In this document: positions 28,329-37,190 of the stretch, piece by piece | Layout: each line of letters starts with the position of its first letter | Numbering within the stretch: position 1 is the stretch's first letter | Origin: Arthrobacter sp. S39 | Lineage (GTDB): Bacteria; Actinomycetota; Actinomycetes; Actinomycetales; Micrococcaceae | Length of the DNA stretch: 64,000 nt | Assembly: GCF_004320525.1 (NCBI RefSeq) | Contig: NZ_SIHX01000001.1 | Coordinates: forward strand, 744,001 to 808,000 | Reading direction: 5' to 3' | Notes under the pieces: model-generated | What the model was told of the DNA's origin: nothing | What the model saw: only the letters and a program-made list of their open reading frames with translations | Databases searched by the model: none | Position numbers and translations under genes: made by a program

Positions 28329-29204
28329 ATGACCGCAGAATCCACCAGCCAGGACCTTCTACCTGCCGAGCTCACCATGGGTACCGTGATGCTAAAGGTG
28401 GGCGACATGAATCTCATGACCGACTACTACCAGCGCGCGCTTGGTCTCGAGGTGGTGGCCGAACAGGACGGCGGGCTCTATCTGGGCCGGCTCGGAAAGC
28501 CACTGGTCCATCTCGCTGCCGCCCCCGGGCTGAACCTTCCCGGCCGGGGAGAAGCCGGCCTGTTCCACACGGCCCTGCTCTTTGAGGACCAGGCAGCCTT
28601 GGCGGCCACCGTCGCGTCCGCAGCCCAATACGAGCCGCGCTCCTTCACGGGCAGCGCGGACCACCTGGTCAGTGAAGCCTTCTACTTCAACGATCCGGAG
28701 GGCAACGGCATCGAGCTCTACTGGGACCGGCCGCGCAAAAACTGGTCGTGGAACGGGACTGAGGTGGTCATGGACAGCCTGGCCCTGCCTCCCCGGCGCT
28801 ACCTGGAGCAGCACCTCACCCAGGAGTCAGTCGAGGGCCAGCAGCGGACGGCCGCCGGAGTGGGGCACGTCCACCTCCAGGTCGGCGACGTCCATACCGC
28901 CCAGGACTTCTATGTGGGCACGCTGGGGTTCGAAAAGACCGCGGGCTGGCACGGGCAGGCGCTTTTTGTTTCAGCCGGCCGCTACCACCACCACATGGCC
29001 ATGAATGTCTGGAACAGCCGCGGCGCCGGTCCCCGGAAAGATACGCTCGGCCTCGGTGAGGTGCTCATCGAAGTGCCGTCCGGAGACGACGTCGGAGCCC
29101 TTGCCGACCGGCTGAAGGCCGCCGGCCTGTCCAGCCACCACACCGGAGCGGAGCTGCGCTTCGAAGATCCCTGGCGCAACCGCATCCGGGTCGCTGTCCG
29201 CTAG
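28329..29204 (+). CDS. VOC-family protein (catechol 2,3-dioxygenase-like, CatE type)
   Basis: Contains two vicinal-oxygen-chelate domains, residues 15-125 and 165-290, as in the CatE/MhqO group of extradiol dioxygenase-like proteins. Metal-site elements are visible in the second domain: GHVHLQVGDV near 180-189 and YHHHMAMNVW near 219. The end ELRFEDPWRNRIRVAVR is typical. ATG 28329 follows GGGAG by 7 bases; the open frame from TTG 28281 is not needed. In Bacillus, relatives are induced by quinones and catechols under MarR regulators; the palindrome upstream fits that idea. Confidence 0.8.
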   Translation: MTAESTSQDLLPAELTMGTVMLKVGDMNLMTDYYQRALGLEVVAEQDGGLYLGRLGKPLVHLAAAPGLNLPGRGEAGLFHTALLFEDQAALAATVASAAQYEPRSFTGSADHLVSEAFYFNDPEGNGIELYWDRPRKNWSWNGTEVVMDSLALPPRRYLEQHLTQESVEGQQRTAAGVGHVHLQVGDVHTAQDFYVGTLGFEKTAGWHGQALFVSAGRYHHHMAMNVWNSRGAGPRKDTLGLGEVLIEVPSGDDVGALADRLKAAGLSSHHTGAELRFEDPWRNRIRVAVR

Positions 29205-29321
29205 CCAGGTGCGGCTGCCGGTTGTGCGCCAGGCGGTGTACTAGGCTGATCCCGAACGGCCGGGGCAGCCCGTGAAGCTGCCCGCCAGGGCCGCACCGTC
29301 GACGGAATGAGGGCGATTCCC

Positions 29322-29759
29322 ATGGGCTTCACCGAGATCTTTGTTTCAACCCACGACGCCGCGCTGAAGCGTGCCGGGATCCTGGACGACGGCGGTTCCC
29401 CCGCCGCTGCCGGTCTTCGGATCCCCGGGATCAGCGACTTCGAGATTGAACAGCTCGGGGATCTCGCCGGCGCCGCCGTGCACGCCGGGGGAGCGGATTA
29501 CGAGCTGGCCATGGTTGACGTGGCCAGTGATTCACTGCTCGGGGTTCCCCCTGCCATGGTCAGGGCCCTGGCGGAACTGCTCAGCTACGAAACCGAAGGC
29601 GAAGGCAACGTGCTGGACGATGTCGCCGAACAATGGGCGGCCCAGGACGACATGCCGTTTGATGCCTCAGAGGCCAGGAAATACGTGCAGCAGCTCGCGG
29701 AGCTGGCGGGTGCAGTTGACGACGCCGACCGCACGGGGCTGTACGTCTGGTCGTCCTGA
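29322..29759 (+). CDS. Hypothetical protein (about 145 aa)
   Basis: I do not recognise this family. The protein is acidic and soluble, with alternating helices and no signal or membrane segment: MGFTEIFVSTHDAALKR at the start, a central IPGISDFEIEQLGDLAG and a C-terminal helix EARKYVQQLAELAGAV. It looks like a genuine conserved gene because codon use matches its neighbours. GAGGGCG 8 bases before ATG 29322 favours that start over ATG 29307. It sits upstream of rpsP, separated by 204 bases holding the rpsP promoter region. Confidence 0.6.
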   Translation: MGFTEIFVSTHDAALKRAGILDDGGSPAAAGLRIPGISDFEIEQLGDLAGAAVHAGGADYELAMVDVASDSLLGVPPAMVRALAELLSYETEGEGNVLDDVAEQWAAQDDMPFDASEARKYVQQLAELAGAVDDADRTGLYVWSS

Positions 29760-29963
29760 GGCTCCCGCTGCCCTGCCGCAGGTCCGGCGGATCCGCGCCA
29801 AGTCGAAATCCGGGCCCTGATCTGGCACAATAAACAGGTACTCGATCCGCGTGGCCCCTCTCTCCGCGTCCGGATCCTGTCCTTCGAACCCTCAAGTATG
29901 GCCCGCCCCACGGGTGCAGAACGTCGGGTTCACCCCTTTTCTGAAACAGGAGTGACCACAAAA

Positions 29964-30377
29964 GTGGCCGTAAAGATTCGCCTTAAGCGCTTTGGCAAGA
30001 TGCGCGCACCGTATTACCGCATCGTCGTTGCAGACTCACGCACCAAGCGTGATGGCCGTGCAATCGAAGAAATCGGCAAGTACCACCCCACCGAAGAGCC
30101 CTCATACATCGAGGTTGACTCCGAGCGTGCCCAGTACTGGCTCGGCGTCGGCGCACAGCCGTCCGAGCAGGTTGCCGCGATCCTCAAGATCACCGGTGAC
30201 TGGCAGAAGTTCAAGGGCCTCCCGGGCCAGGAAGGCACCCTGAAGACCAAAGCTCCGAAGGTTGCCTTTGTTGCTCCGGAGAAGGGTTCCGTGATCATCC
30301 CGGAAGCGATCACCAAGAAGTCCAAGCAGTCTGACGCCCCGGCCGAGGCCGAAGCAGAGACCACCGAGGCTGAGTAG
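29964..30377 (+). CDS. rpsP: 30S ribosomal protein S16
   Basis: Small-subunit assembly protein. [19 protein letters not shown] is diagnostic, followed by [21 protein letters not shown]; the C-terminal 50 residues are the Ala/Glu-rich extension seen in actinobacteria. GTG 29964 is chosen: AGGAG lies 11 bases upstream and the protein then starts at the universal first residue. Upstream GTG 29952 would put the start next to the Shine-Dalgarno. First gene of the rpsP-khpA-rimM-trmD cluster. Confidence 0.97.
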   Translation: MAVKIRLKRFGKMRAPYYRIVVADSRTKRDGRAIEEIGKYHPTEEPSYIEVDSERAQYWLGVGAQPSEQVAAILKITGDWQKFKGLPGQEGTLKTKAPKVAFVAPEKGSVIIPEAITKKSKQSDAPAEAEAETTEAE

Positions 30378-30378
30378 A

Positions 30379-30621
30379 TTGCTGGCTGAAGCGCTCGAAC
30401 ACCTGGTCCGCGGAATCGTTGATTCCCCGGAAGACGTCAAGGTCACCTCGAAGAACAACCGCCGTGGGGACACCCTCGAGGTGCGCGTTCATCAGGACGA
30501 TCTCGGACGGGTGATCGGCCGCCAGGGCCGCACGGCACGCGCATTGCGCACCGTTGTGGCGGCACTGGCTGACGGCGAGCCGGTAAGGGTCGACGTCGTC
30601 GACACCGACCGCCGCCGCTAA
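30379..30621 (+). CDS. khpA: KH-domain RNA-binding protein KhpA
   Basis: Small single-KH-domain RNA binder (YlqC/KhpA family) of 80 residues, encoded between rpsP and rimM as in many Gram-positive bacteria. The GxxG loop is visible in RVIGRQGRTARALR near residues 44-57. TTG start one base after the rpsP stop codon. Together with Jag/KhpB it influences cell-division and rRNA-related RNAs in other species. Confidence 0.93.
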   Translation: MLAEALEHLVRGIVDSPEDVKVTSKNNRRGDTLEVRVHQDDLGRVIGRQGRTARALRTVVAALADGEPVRVDVVDTDRRR

Positions 30622-30645
30622 AGCGCTCGGCAGTATCAGTTTTTT

Positions 30646-30681
30646 GCTCCGGCCCTTCCACCAACGGTGGAGGGGCCGGAG
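30646..30681. terminator. Strong hairpin between khpA and rimM
   Basis: CTCCGGCCCTTCCACC pairs with GGTGGAGGGGCCGGAG (one G-U pair) around AAC. The TTTTTT run lies before the stem on the plus strand rather than after it, so it is not a standard terminator; partial termination or an RNA-stability role is possible. Confidence 0.5.
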
Positions 30682-30730
30682 TGCTTTCACCATCACGCCT
30701 AATCCGGCACAACCATGAACAGAGGAACAG

Positions 30731-31276
30731 ATGCAGCTTCAGGTGGCACGAATCGGCAAACCGCATGGAATCCGTGGGGAAGTGACGGTCCAAGTGCTGA
30801 CTGACGCGCCGGCGGACCGGTTCGTTCCGGGCACCGAGTTCGTGGTGGAACCTGCCTCAGTTGGTCCCCTGACCGTGGTCAGTGCCCGCTGGAACAAGGA
30901 CATCCTGCTCCTCGCCTTCGACGGGATCGAGACGCGGAACGAAGCTGAGACCCTCCGCGGCGCCAAACTCTTCATCGAAACCGAAGAGCTGGACGAAGAT
31001 GACGACGAAGGCTGGTACGAGCACGAGCTGGTGGGCCTCGAGGCGCGGGTCGGCTCCCAGGTGGTGGGCAAGATCGCAGCCCTGCACACCATGCCCGTCC
31101 AGGACCTGCTGGTGGTCGAAGCCCCGGACGGCAAGGAAATCCTGATTCCGTTCGTGGAGCAGATCGTCCCCGAGGTCAACGTTGCCGAAGGGTTTGTCCT
31201 GCTGACTCCGCCGGATGGCCTGTTTGACGTCAACGCCGACGACGCCGGTGCCGCCGGACCGGGGGACAACGCCTAG
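30731..31276 (+). CDS. rimM: Ribosome maturation factor RimM
   Basis: Assists 30S subunit assembly by binding S19. N-terminal beta-barrel begins MQLQVARIGKPHGIRGEVTV; the C-terminal PRC-barrel includes GKIAALHTMPVQDLLVV and ILIPFVEQIVPEVN. An acidic insertion EELDEDDDEGWYEHEL near residue 85 links them. ATG 30731 with AGAGGAAC upstream. The stop is directly followed by the trmD ATG. Confidence 0.96.
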   Translation: MQLQVARIGKPHGIRGEVTVQVLTDAPADRFVPGTEFVVEPASVGPLTVVSARWNKDILLLAFDGIETRNEAETLRGAKLFIETEELDEDDDEGWYEHELVGLEARVGSQVVGKIAALHTMPVQDLLVVEAPDGKEILIPFVEQIVPEVNVAEGFVLLTPPDGLFDVNADDAGAAGPGDNA

Positions 31277-32077
31277 ATGAGAATCGACGTCGTCAGCATC
31301 TTCCCGGAATATCTGGCGCCCCTGGAGCTGTCCCTCATCGGCAAGGCCCGCCAGGATGGCCTGCTGGACCTGCAGGTCCATGACCTGCGCGACTTCACCA
31401 CGGACAAGCACCGCGCCGTGGACGACACCCCCTACGGCGGCGGCGCCGGTATGGTGATGAAGGCCGAACCCTGGGCCCAGGCCCTGGCGTCCGTGGCTGC
31501 GGCCAGCGAAGGCAAAGCAGCCAAGCCCGTGCTGATCGTCCCGTCGCCTGCGGGGGAGCGCTTCAGCCAGGCGCTGGCGTACGAGCTGGCCGAGGAGGAA
31601 CAGCTCGTCTTCGCCTGCGGACGCTACGAGGGCATCGATGAACGCGTCATCGAATGGGCGGAAGAACACTTTACGGTGCGGCCCATGAGCCTGGGCGACT
31701 ACGTCCTGAACGGCGGCGAAGTGGCCGTGCTGGCCATGGTGGAAGCCATTGGCCGGTTGCTGCCCGGTGTTGTCGGCAACCCCGATTCCCTGGTGGAGGA
31801 GTCACATTCGGACGGGCTGCTCGAATACCCCGTCTACACCAAACCGTCCATCTGGCGGGACCGCGAAGTGCCGGCCGTACTCCTGAGCGGCAACCATGGG
31901 AAGATCGCGCAGTGGCGCCGCCATGAGCAGTACCGCAGGACGGCCGAGCGCCGTCCCGACCTGCTGGACACGTTCGACGCCGGGAAGCTGCCCCGCGCGG
32001 ACCGTACGGCATTCGCGGACCTGGGATACGACGTCGTCGACGGTCATCTCCGTCCCCGGCCCGCCGCACCCAACTGA
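31277..32077 (+). CDS. trmD: tRNA (guanine-N1)-methyltransferase TrmD
   Basis: Methylates G37 of tRNAs reading CNN codons, preventing frameshifting. SPOUT-fold trefoil-knot features are present: [13 protein letters not shown] start, [18 protein letters not shown] near residue 50, [11 protein letters not shown] near 115 and [12 protein letters not shown] near 137. 266 residues, normal for actinobacteria. Zero-gap coupling with rimM. Confidence 0.98.
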   Translation: MRIDVVSIFPEYLAPLELSLIGKARQDGLLDLQVHDLRDFTTDKHRAVDDTPYGGGAGMVMKAEPWAQALASVAAASEGKAAKPVLIVPSPAGERFSQALAYELAEEEQLVFACGRYEGIDERVIEWAEEHFTVRPMSLGDYVLNGGEVAVLAMVEAIGRLLPGVVGNPDSLVEESHSDGLLEYPVYTKPSIWRDREVPAVLLSGNHGKIAQWRRHEQYRRTAERRPDLLDTFDAGKLPRADRTAFADLGYDVVDGHLRPRPAAPN

Positions 32078-32100
32078 CGGGTGCACGCCCATGGCTGGGA

Positions 32101-32130
32101 TTGGCTGTAAGCCCCGGGATGTGGCAAAAT
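32101..32130 (+). promoter_or_regulatory. Candidate rplS promoter
   Basis: TTGGCT (32101-32106) and CAAAAT (32125-32130) with an 18-base spacer, about 190 bases upstream of rplS. This would leave a long leader in which a ribosomal-protein control element could lie; none is recognised. Confidence 0.35.
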
Positions 32131-32317
32131 TAGTCCTTGTGTCTGCTGGGTCCGCACCTGCTACAGGGGGAGCGCAACCAACAGCCGGACACCCCGGGAC
32201 CTTCAATCAGTGAGGGAACCGGATCCACTTAATTTTCGGCGGTAATTTCCGGTGCTTCCGGGCTTGCCCGCCGTGACCCAAAGTGAATGACCTGTGGCGT
32301 TCACCAGGAGTGCAATT

Positions 32318-32677
32318 ATGCATATTCTCGATTCCGTAGATGCAGCCTCGCTGCGCACCGATGTTCCTGTCTTCCGCGCGGGTGACACCCTCAAGGTCCA
32401 CGTGAACATCATCGAAGGCAAGAACTCCCGTGTCCAGGTATTCCAGGGCTTCGTCCTGGGCCGCCACGGCGACGGTCTTCGCGAAACCTTCACCGTCCGC
32501 AAGGTCTCCTTCGGCGTCGGTGTGGAGCGTACCTTCCCGGTGCACTCCCCGATCATCGAAAAGATCGAGGTCGTCTCCAAGGGTGACGTACGCCGCGCCA
32601 AGCTGTACTACATGCGCGACCTGCGCGGCAAGGCTGCGAAGATCAAGGAAAAGCGCGACTTCCAGCCCAAGAAGTAA
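32318..32677 (+). CDS. rplS: 50S ribosomal protein L19
   Basis: Ribosomal protein at the 30S-50S interface. The 119 residues include [28 protein letters not shown] and [20 protein letters not shown], both diagnostic. ATG 32318 follows GGAG by 8 bases; the in-frame GTG at 32294 is not needed. Separated from trmD by 240 bases with its own probable promoter. Confidence 0.98.
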   Translation: MHILDSVDAASLRTDVPVFRAGDTLKVHVNIIEGKNSRVQVFQGFVLGRHGDGLRETFTVRKVSFGVGVERTFPVHSPIIEKIEVVSKGDVRRAKLYYMRDLRGKAAKIKEKRDFQPKK

Positions 32678-32760
32678 GTCCCCGGACCTACAAGGCAGGG
32701 CCACAGCCGTACCAGGCCGGCGCCGGAGCCATTCGCAACAGCGCCCCAGGATACGGATTC

Positions 32761-33438
32761 ATGGACCAGTCAAAACGCCAGCCCAGAAGAATGGGCTGGC
32801 GTTTTGCGTTCCTGGCGCTCCTGCTCGCCGTAGCCATCAGCGGACTCGTCCGCTCACTGTGGCTTGACGTCTACTACATTCCCTCGGAGTCCATGGAGCC
32901 GCTCCTGCAGGGCGGGGACCGCATCCTCGTGTCCAGGACGGACTTTCAGGCAGAACCCGTCCGCCGGGGTGACATTGTGGTCTTTGACGGGCGGGGCACT
33001 TTCGCGCCGCTGAACAGCGGGAAGGGTCCGCTGGCCGATGCTGGGGCGGCCGCCGCCCAGTGGCTTGGGCTGGCCGGGAGCGACACCACCTACGTCAAGA
33101 GGGTCATCGGCCTTCCCGGCGATACTGTGGTCTGCTGTGACCAGGACGGAATGATCACCGTGAACGGTGCGCCGCTGGACGAACCGTATGTCTTCCCGGG
33201 GGACGCCGCCAGCCGGCAGGCGTTCACCGCAGTGGTGCCGGACGGGCGGCTGTGGCTGCTCGGGGACCACCGGTCCCTGTCCGCTGATTCCCGCAGCCTG
33301 CTCGGCGCTCCCGGCGGCGGCATGGTGCCGCTGGACAGGGTGATCGGCCGGCCGGTCCAGATTGTCTGGCCCCTTGATAGATTTGCTGCAGTATCACGGC
33401 CGCAGCCGGCAGGACCAACAACAGAGGACGGACAGTAG
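32761..33438 (+). CDS. lepB: Signal peptidase I (first copy)
   Basis: Membrane serine protease that removes signal peptides outside the membrane. One N-terminal helix (residues 13-33), catalytic Ser44 in YIPSESMEPL and catalytic Lys113 in [11 protein letters not shown], followed by LLGDHRSLSADSR. 225 residues, compact. The first 15 codons contain a terminator-like hairpin at 32771-32806; an ATG at 32791 inside that hairpin is an alternative start that would still leave the whole membrane helix. The stop is directly followed by the second lepB. Confidence 0.95.
   Translation: MDQSKRQPRRMGWRFAFLALLLAVAISGLVRSLWLDVYYIPSESMEPLLQGGDRILVSRTDFQAEPVRRGDIVVFDGRGTFAPLNSGKGPLADAGAAAAQWLGLAGSDTTYVKRVIGLPGDTVVCCDQDGMITVNGAPLDEPYVFPGDAASRQAFTAVVPDGRLWLLGDHRSLSADSRSLLGAPGGGMVPLDRVIGRPVQIVWPLDRFAAVSRPQPAGPTTEDGQ
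32771..32806 (+). terminator. Terminator-like hairpin inside the start of lepB
   Basis: CAAAACGCCAGCCCA (32771-32785) is perfectly complementary to 32792-32806 across a GAAGAA loop, and the right arm ends GTTTTG. It has the shape of the rplS transcription terminator but lies within codons 4-16 of the downstream lepB. Confidence 0.8.
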
Positions 33439-34302
33439 ATGCCCGAGAACCACGCCAGGATCCCTGATTCCGGCCATGAGGGCGGCCCGGATGCACCCAC
33501 CGTCCACGCTGCTGCCGACACGGACGAGGCCGGTGCCGCTTCGGAATCCGCACCGGCTGCAGGCCAGGACAGGGCTCCCGCCAGTCCGGGCGCCGGAAAG
33601 CATTCAGCCGCTCCCCGCACTGAGCCTTCGGCTCCCAGTCCCGTATTTGTCTGGCTGAAGGAAATCGCCACCGTGGTGGTCATCGCGGTGGTGCTGTCAT
33701 TCCTGATCAAGACGTTCCTGTTCCGCGCGTTCTATATTCCGTCCGAATCCATGGTCAGCACCCTGGACGTCAACGACCGCATCTTCGTCAACCTGCTCGT
33801 GCCGGAACCGTTCGCCCTGTCACACGGGGATGTGGTGGTCTTCCGTGACACCCAGGGCTGGCTGTCTGCCGCGCCGGAAAAGACCCAGGGACCATTCACG
33901 TGGGTCCAGGACGGCCTGACGTTCGTGGGCCTGCTGCCGGACAACTCGGAGCAGCATCTCGTCAAGCGAGTCATAGGCCTCCCCGGGGACCACGTGATCT
34001 GCTGCGACGCCGGCGGTAAACTGACCATCAACGGATCCCCGCTCGACGAAGGCTACGTCAACGGCGCCGAAGTCCCGCAGATCCGCAACTTCGACGTTGT
34101 TGTGCCGGAGGGAAAGGTCTGGGTCATGGGTGACAACCGCAACCATTCCGCTGATTCCCGCGCCCACATGGACGCCAACGGAGGCTTCGTCAACCTGGCC
34201 GACATCGAGGGCAAGGCTGCGGTGATCGCGTGGCCGCTGAACCGGCTCACGGTCCTCGACAACTACCCGGACGTTTTCAAGAACGTGCCCGCCGGAGAAT
34301 GA
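33439..34302 (+). CDS. lepB: Signal peptidase I (second copy)
   Basis: Paralogue of the preceding gene with a longer, Pro/Ala/Glu-rich cytoplasmic N-terminus of about 70 residues before the membrane helix ([17 protein letters not shown]). Catalytic Ser104 lies in YIPSESMVS and Lys176 in [11 protein letters not shown]; the C-terminal [15 protein letters not shown] box is intact. 287 residues. Both copies keep the Ser-Lys dyad, so both should be active. The two share an operon with rnhB, whose start overlaps or abuts this stop. Confidence 0.96.
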   Translation: MPENHARIPDSGHEGGPDAPTVHAAADTDEAGAASESAPAAGQDRAPASPGAGKHSAAPRTEPSAPSPVFVWLKEIATVVVIAVVLSFLIKTFLFRAFYIPSESMVSTLDVNDRIFVNLLVPEPFALSHGDVVVFRDTQGWLSAAPEKTQGPFTWVQDGLTFVGLLPDNSEQHLVKRVIGLPGDHVICCDAGGKLTINGSPLDEGYVNGAEVPQIRNFDVVVPEGKVWVMGDNRNHSADSRAHMDANGGFVNLADIEGKAAVIAWPLNRLTVLDNYPDVFKNVPAGE

Positions 34303-34304
34303 CG

Positions 34305-35042
34305 ATGTCCGCAGCCTCGCCCGTCGCGCCAGCCAAGGCTGCCGCGCGGCCTGCTACGGGCCCGCGTTCCAAAGCCCCGACCCTGCGCCACGAACGCACT
34401 TTCAAGGCGCTCGGCGCCCGGTATCTTGCCGGCGTCGACGAAGTGGGGCGCGGTGCGCTGGCCGGCCCGGTGAGCGTGGGAATCGCAGTCGTGGACCTGC
34501 TGACCCAAAAGCCGCTCACGGGGGTGCGCGACAGCAAACTGCTCAGCCCCGCCGAACGGGAGCGGCTGGAACCGCTGGTCCGCAAATGGAGCGTCGCTTC
34601 GTCGGTGGGGCATGCCTCGGCTGCGGAGATCGACGCGCTTGGCATCATCGCCGCCCTGCGGCTGGCCGGCACCCGCGCGTGGACTGACGTCCTGGCTGCC
34701 GGGATCACCCCTGACATCGTCCTCCTCGACGGCAGCCACAACTGGCTCTCACCGGAGGGGCAGCTGTCCCTGTTTGATGAGGCGCCCAGTGGCCCCGGCT
34801 GCGACGCCCCCGTCCACACCCGGGTGAAGGCGGACATGCAGTGCCTGAGCGTTGCGGCCGCCAGCGTGATTGCCAAGGTCGAACGGGATCAGCAAATGCG
34901 CGAGCTGCACGCCGAGTTCCCTGATTTTGGCTGGGACATCAACAAGGGTTACGCCACGTCCCTGCACCGTGACGTGCTCCGGGCGGCCGGTCCAACCCCG
35001 TACCACCGTGTGAGCTGGCGGCTGCTGGGCGGCGAACTCTGA
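34305..35042 (+). CDS. rnhB: Ribonuclease HII
   Basis: Removes misincorporated ribonucleotides and RNA from DNA-RNA hybrids. Catalytic motif [14 protein letters not shown] has Asp45/Glu46, a further Asp in [10 protein letters not shown] near 80 and Asp in [20 protein letters not shown] near 173. About 245 residues with a Lys/Ala/Pro-rich N-terminal tail. ATG 34305 is 7 bases after GGAG; ATG 34299, overlapping the lepB stop as ATGA, is an alternative. Confidence 0.96.
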   Translation: MSAASPVAPAKAAARPATGPRSKAPTLRHERTFKALGARYLAGVDEVGRGALAGPVSVGIAVVDLLTQKPLTGVRDSKLLSPAERERLEPLVRKWSVASSVGHASAAEIDALGIIAALRLAGTRAWTDVLAAGITPDIVLLDGSHNWLSPEGQLSLFDEAPSGPGCDAPVHTRVKADMQCLSVAAASVIAKVERDQQMRELHAEFPDFGWDINKGYATSLHRDVLRAAGPTPYHRVSWRLLGGEL

Positions 35043-35096
35043 CCACTGCCGTCCGCCGTGGCGCCAGTGCCGCACTCAATGGTGCAAGATGGAAGC

Positions 35097-35423
35097 ATGA
35101 GTGCCGAGGATCTTGAAAACTATGAAACCGACATGGAGCTCCAGCTCTACCGTGAATACCGCGATGTCGTCGGGCTGTTCAGCTATGTTGTCGAGACCGA
35201 ACGGCGTTTCTACCTCGCAAACCATGTGGATCTCCAGGCACGCAGCGCAGACGGCGAAGTCTACTTTGACCTGACCCTGCAGGACGCCTGGGTATGGGAC
35301 GTCTATCGCTCCGCCCGCTTCGTCAAAAGCGTCCGCGTGCTCACGTTCAAAGACGTCAACGTCGAGGAGCTTCCACGCAACGAGGAACTGGCGCTGCCCA
35401 AGGATGTTGACCTCGGTAACTGA
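35097..35423 (+). CDS. DUF2469 family protein
   Basis: Small acidic protein of 108 residues from an actinobacteria-specific family that regularly lies between rnhB and yraN. MSAEDLENYETDMELQLYREYRDVVGLFSYVVETERRFYLAN is highly conserved in the phylum. No function is established. ATG 35097 is chosen because it matches the conserved N-terminus; the open frame begins at 35058. Confidence 0.93.
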   Translation: MSAEDLENYETDMELQLYREYRDVVGLFSYVVETERRFYLANHVDLQARSADGEVYFDLTLQDAWVWDVYRSARFVKSVRVLTFKDVNVEELPRNEELALPKDVDLGN

Positions 35424-35540
35424 GGCCCCTGAGCGCCACTAGTCCCCAACACCCCCGGAATCCGGCCGGGTTGCCCACATAGGCCAATCATTCCCTGTCC
35501 TCCGCTGTCCTGCCCCTGCAGGCTGGTTGCGGAGGTAGAA

Positions 35541-35897
35541 ATGAAATCCAAAGACCTGCTGGGAAGGCGCGGCGAGGAGCTCGCCGCGTTGTATCTGGAA
35601 TCGCTGGGCATGCTGGTGGTGGAGCGGAACTGGCGCTGCACCGAAGGCGAAATCGATATTGTGGCCCTCGACGGCGACGCCCTGGTGATTGCCGAGGTGA
35701 AAACCCGGCGCACCCTTGACTACGGGCATCCCTTTGAGGCCGTCGGCACCGCCAAGCTGGCGCGGCTGCACCGCCTGGGCTCGGCCTGGTGCCGGGACCG
35801 TGAACTGCGGATGCCGCTGCGGCGTGTCGACGTCATTGCGGTAGTGGACGACGGCGGCGGCGACCCTCTGGTGGAGCACCTCAAGGGGGTGGGGTAG
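35541..35897 (+). CDS. yraN: UPF0102 family endonuclease-like protein YraN
   Basis: YraN/UPF0102 protein with a restriction-endonuclease-like fold. RRGEELAALYLESLGMLVVERNWRC is followed by the EGEIDIVALDGDALVIAEVKTRR active-site-like pattern (E-D-ExK). 118 residues, normal. GGAGG lies 6 bases before ATG 35541. Its stop is directly followed by comM, as usual (yraN-comM-dprA). Confidence 0.95.
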   Translation: MKSKDLLGRRGEELAALYLESLGMLVVERNWRCTEGEIDIVALDGDALVIAEVKTRRTLDYGHPFEAVGTAKLARLHRLGSAWCRDRELRMPLRRVDVIAVVDDGGGDPLVEHLKGVG

Positions 35898-36593
35898 ATG
35901 GCTTTGGGCCGGACCTACTCGGTTGCCCTCGTGGGGTTGAACGGGTACATCGTTGAGGTCGAGGCGGACATTGGCCAGACCCTTCCGGCGTTCGTCCTCC
36001 TGGGTCTGCCCGATGCTGCCCTCAACGAAGCGAAGGAGCGCATACGTTCGGCAGCCAAGAACTCCGGAATTCCGCTGAGCCGGCGGAAAATCACCGCCAA
36101 CCTGATTCCAGCCTCGCTCCCCAAGCGCGGTTCCGGCTTCGACCTCGCCGTCACCATGGCGGTCCTGCGGGCCGCGAATGACATCAAACCCACCGAGCGC
36201 ACGGTCTTCATCGCCGAGTTGGGGCTGGATGGCCGGCTGCGGCCCGTGCGGGGCATCCTCCCGGCAGTGATGGCTGCCGTGCAGGCAGGGTACCCGGACC
36301 TCGTTGTGGCACAGGCAAACCTGGCCGAGGCGGCACTGGTACCTGGCGCCAGCGTCAGGGGCTACCGGACGCTTGCCAGGCTGGCCCTGGATTTTGGCGC
36401 CGATCCGCAGGAACTGGCCCTGGACTTCGAACCCGAGGACGAGTCTGACGCGAACGGGGCAGAGACGGGCCACGAAACCGTACCCGACATGGCCGATGTA
36501 TCAGGCCAGGGTGACGCGCGGAGGGCCCTCGAAGTGGCAGCCGCCGGCGCGCACCATCTGTTGCTCACCGGACCTCCGGGTCTATGTCCTTAA
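35898..36593 (+). pseudogene. comM: comM/yifB, truncated at Walker A
   Basis: Beginning of the Mg-chelatase-like AAA+ ATPase ComM (YifB), which promotes branch migration during transformation in other bacteria. The N-terminal lon-protease-like domain is complete (RTYSVALVGLNGYIVEVEADIG to LALDFGADPQELALDFEP), and the ATPase domain begins DMADVSGQGDARRALEVAAAGAHHLLLTGPPG. At the point where GAGKT should follow, the frame turns to unrelated LCP and stops. About 231 of the usual 500 or so residues remain, with no AAA+ core. The expected downstream gene dprA is absent. This marks the left junction of an insertion or rearrangement at about 36585. Confidence 0.93.
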
Positions 36594-36670
36594 CCATGTA
36601 TTCGTGAAGGCATTGGGGCGGTGGCCGGCTTACCGTCAAACATGCGCGCGGAAGCAGGGTTCAGTTCCAG

Positions 36671-36967
36671 CTTCTTTTCCACCGGCCGTCGATGATGAAG
36701 CCTACATACCCGTTGCTGTGCGTCCACAGTACGCACGACCGGATGGTGCCCGTGCGATCGGCCCGCTCAACCGCACGACACCATGGCGCCGAGGCACGGG
36801 AGCTGGCCGGGATCGGGCACGACATGATGCTCGACCACGGGTGGGAACAGCCCTGGACCGCGATCAGTGACTGGTTGAAGGCACTGCGGGTCGAAGTGAT
36901 CTCCAACGAAGAAAAAGCAACGTGGTTGAGGGCCAAGACGTCGAGTTCGAGGCCGCCGGGGGAGTGA
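36671..36967 (+). pseudogene. C-terminal fragment of an alpha/beta hydrolase
   Basis: The frame with YPLLCVHSTHDRMVPVRSA and a following GIGHDMMLDHGWEQPW reads like the last third of an alpha/beta hydrolase, with the acid (Asp in HSTHDRMVP) and the histidine (GIGHD). The nucleophile half is missing and the 80 bases between it and the comM break show nothing recognisable. It is a remnant rather than a working gene, although an ATG at 36692 opens the frame. Confidence 0.5.
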
Positions 36968-37049
36968 TGCAGGCTGTACGTCCAAAGCGGCCCGGGCCCA
37001 ATCCAGGGATCCTGATGGCCACGGTTACACGGCGTCAAGAAGGGGCGGC

Positions 37050-37190
37050 TGGACGGATTCGCTGACGCCGTTTGTCAGCCGGCGTCGTGGTCTTGCTCCA
37101 TGATCATCGGTCCTCCGGGGCGAGCAATGGAGAGCCTCGTCAAGAGGTCAACCCCTGGATCCAGATCGAGGATTGGCGGCTCCCGCTCCT
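37050..37190 (+). pseudogene. Decayed fragment related to the hydrolase at 41.6 kb
   Basis: A short stretch encodes AGVVVLLHDHRSSGASNGEPRQEVNPWIQIEDWR in one frame, preceded by FADAV in another. This lines up with AEAFANAGFVVLFHDHRGFGESDGTPRQDINPWQQVEDWR of the intact hydrolase at 41610-42536. Frameshift and lack of flanking similarity show decay. Confidence 0.7.

Noticed and set aside
30639..30681. Standard rho-independent terminator after khpA
   Set aside because: The T run precedes the stem on the plus strand and nothing similar follows, so only a hairpin with uncertain function is reported.
36585..36660. Tn7-like transposon end at the comM junction
   Set aside because: A TGT is present near the break, but no repeated transposase-binding sites or tns/tni genes are visible, so the claim is not made.
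36692..36967. Independent 91-residue gene next to comM
   Set aside because: Matches only the last third of alpha/beta hydrolases and lacks the nucleophile; treated as a remnant.
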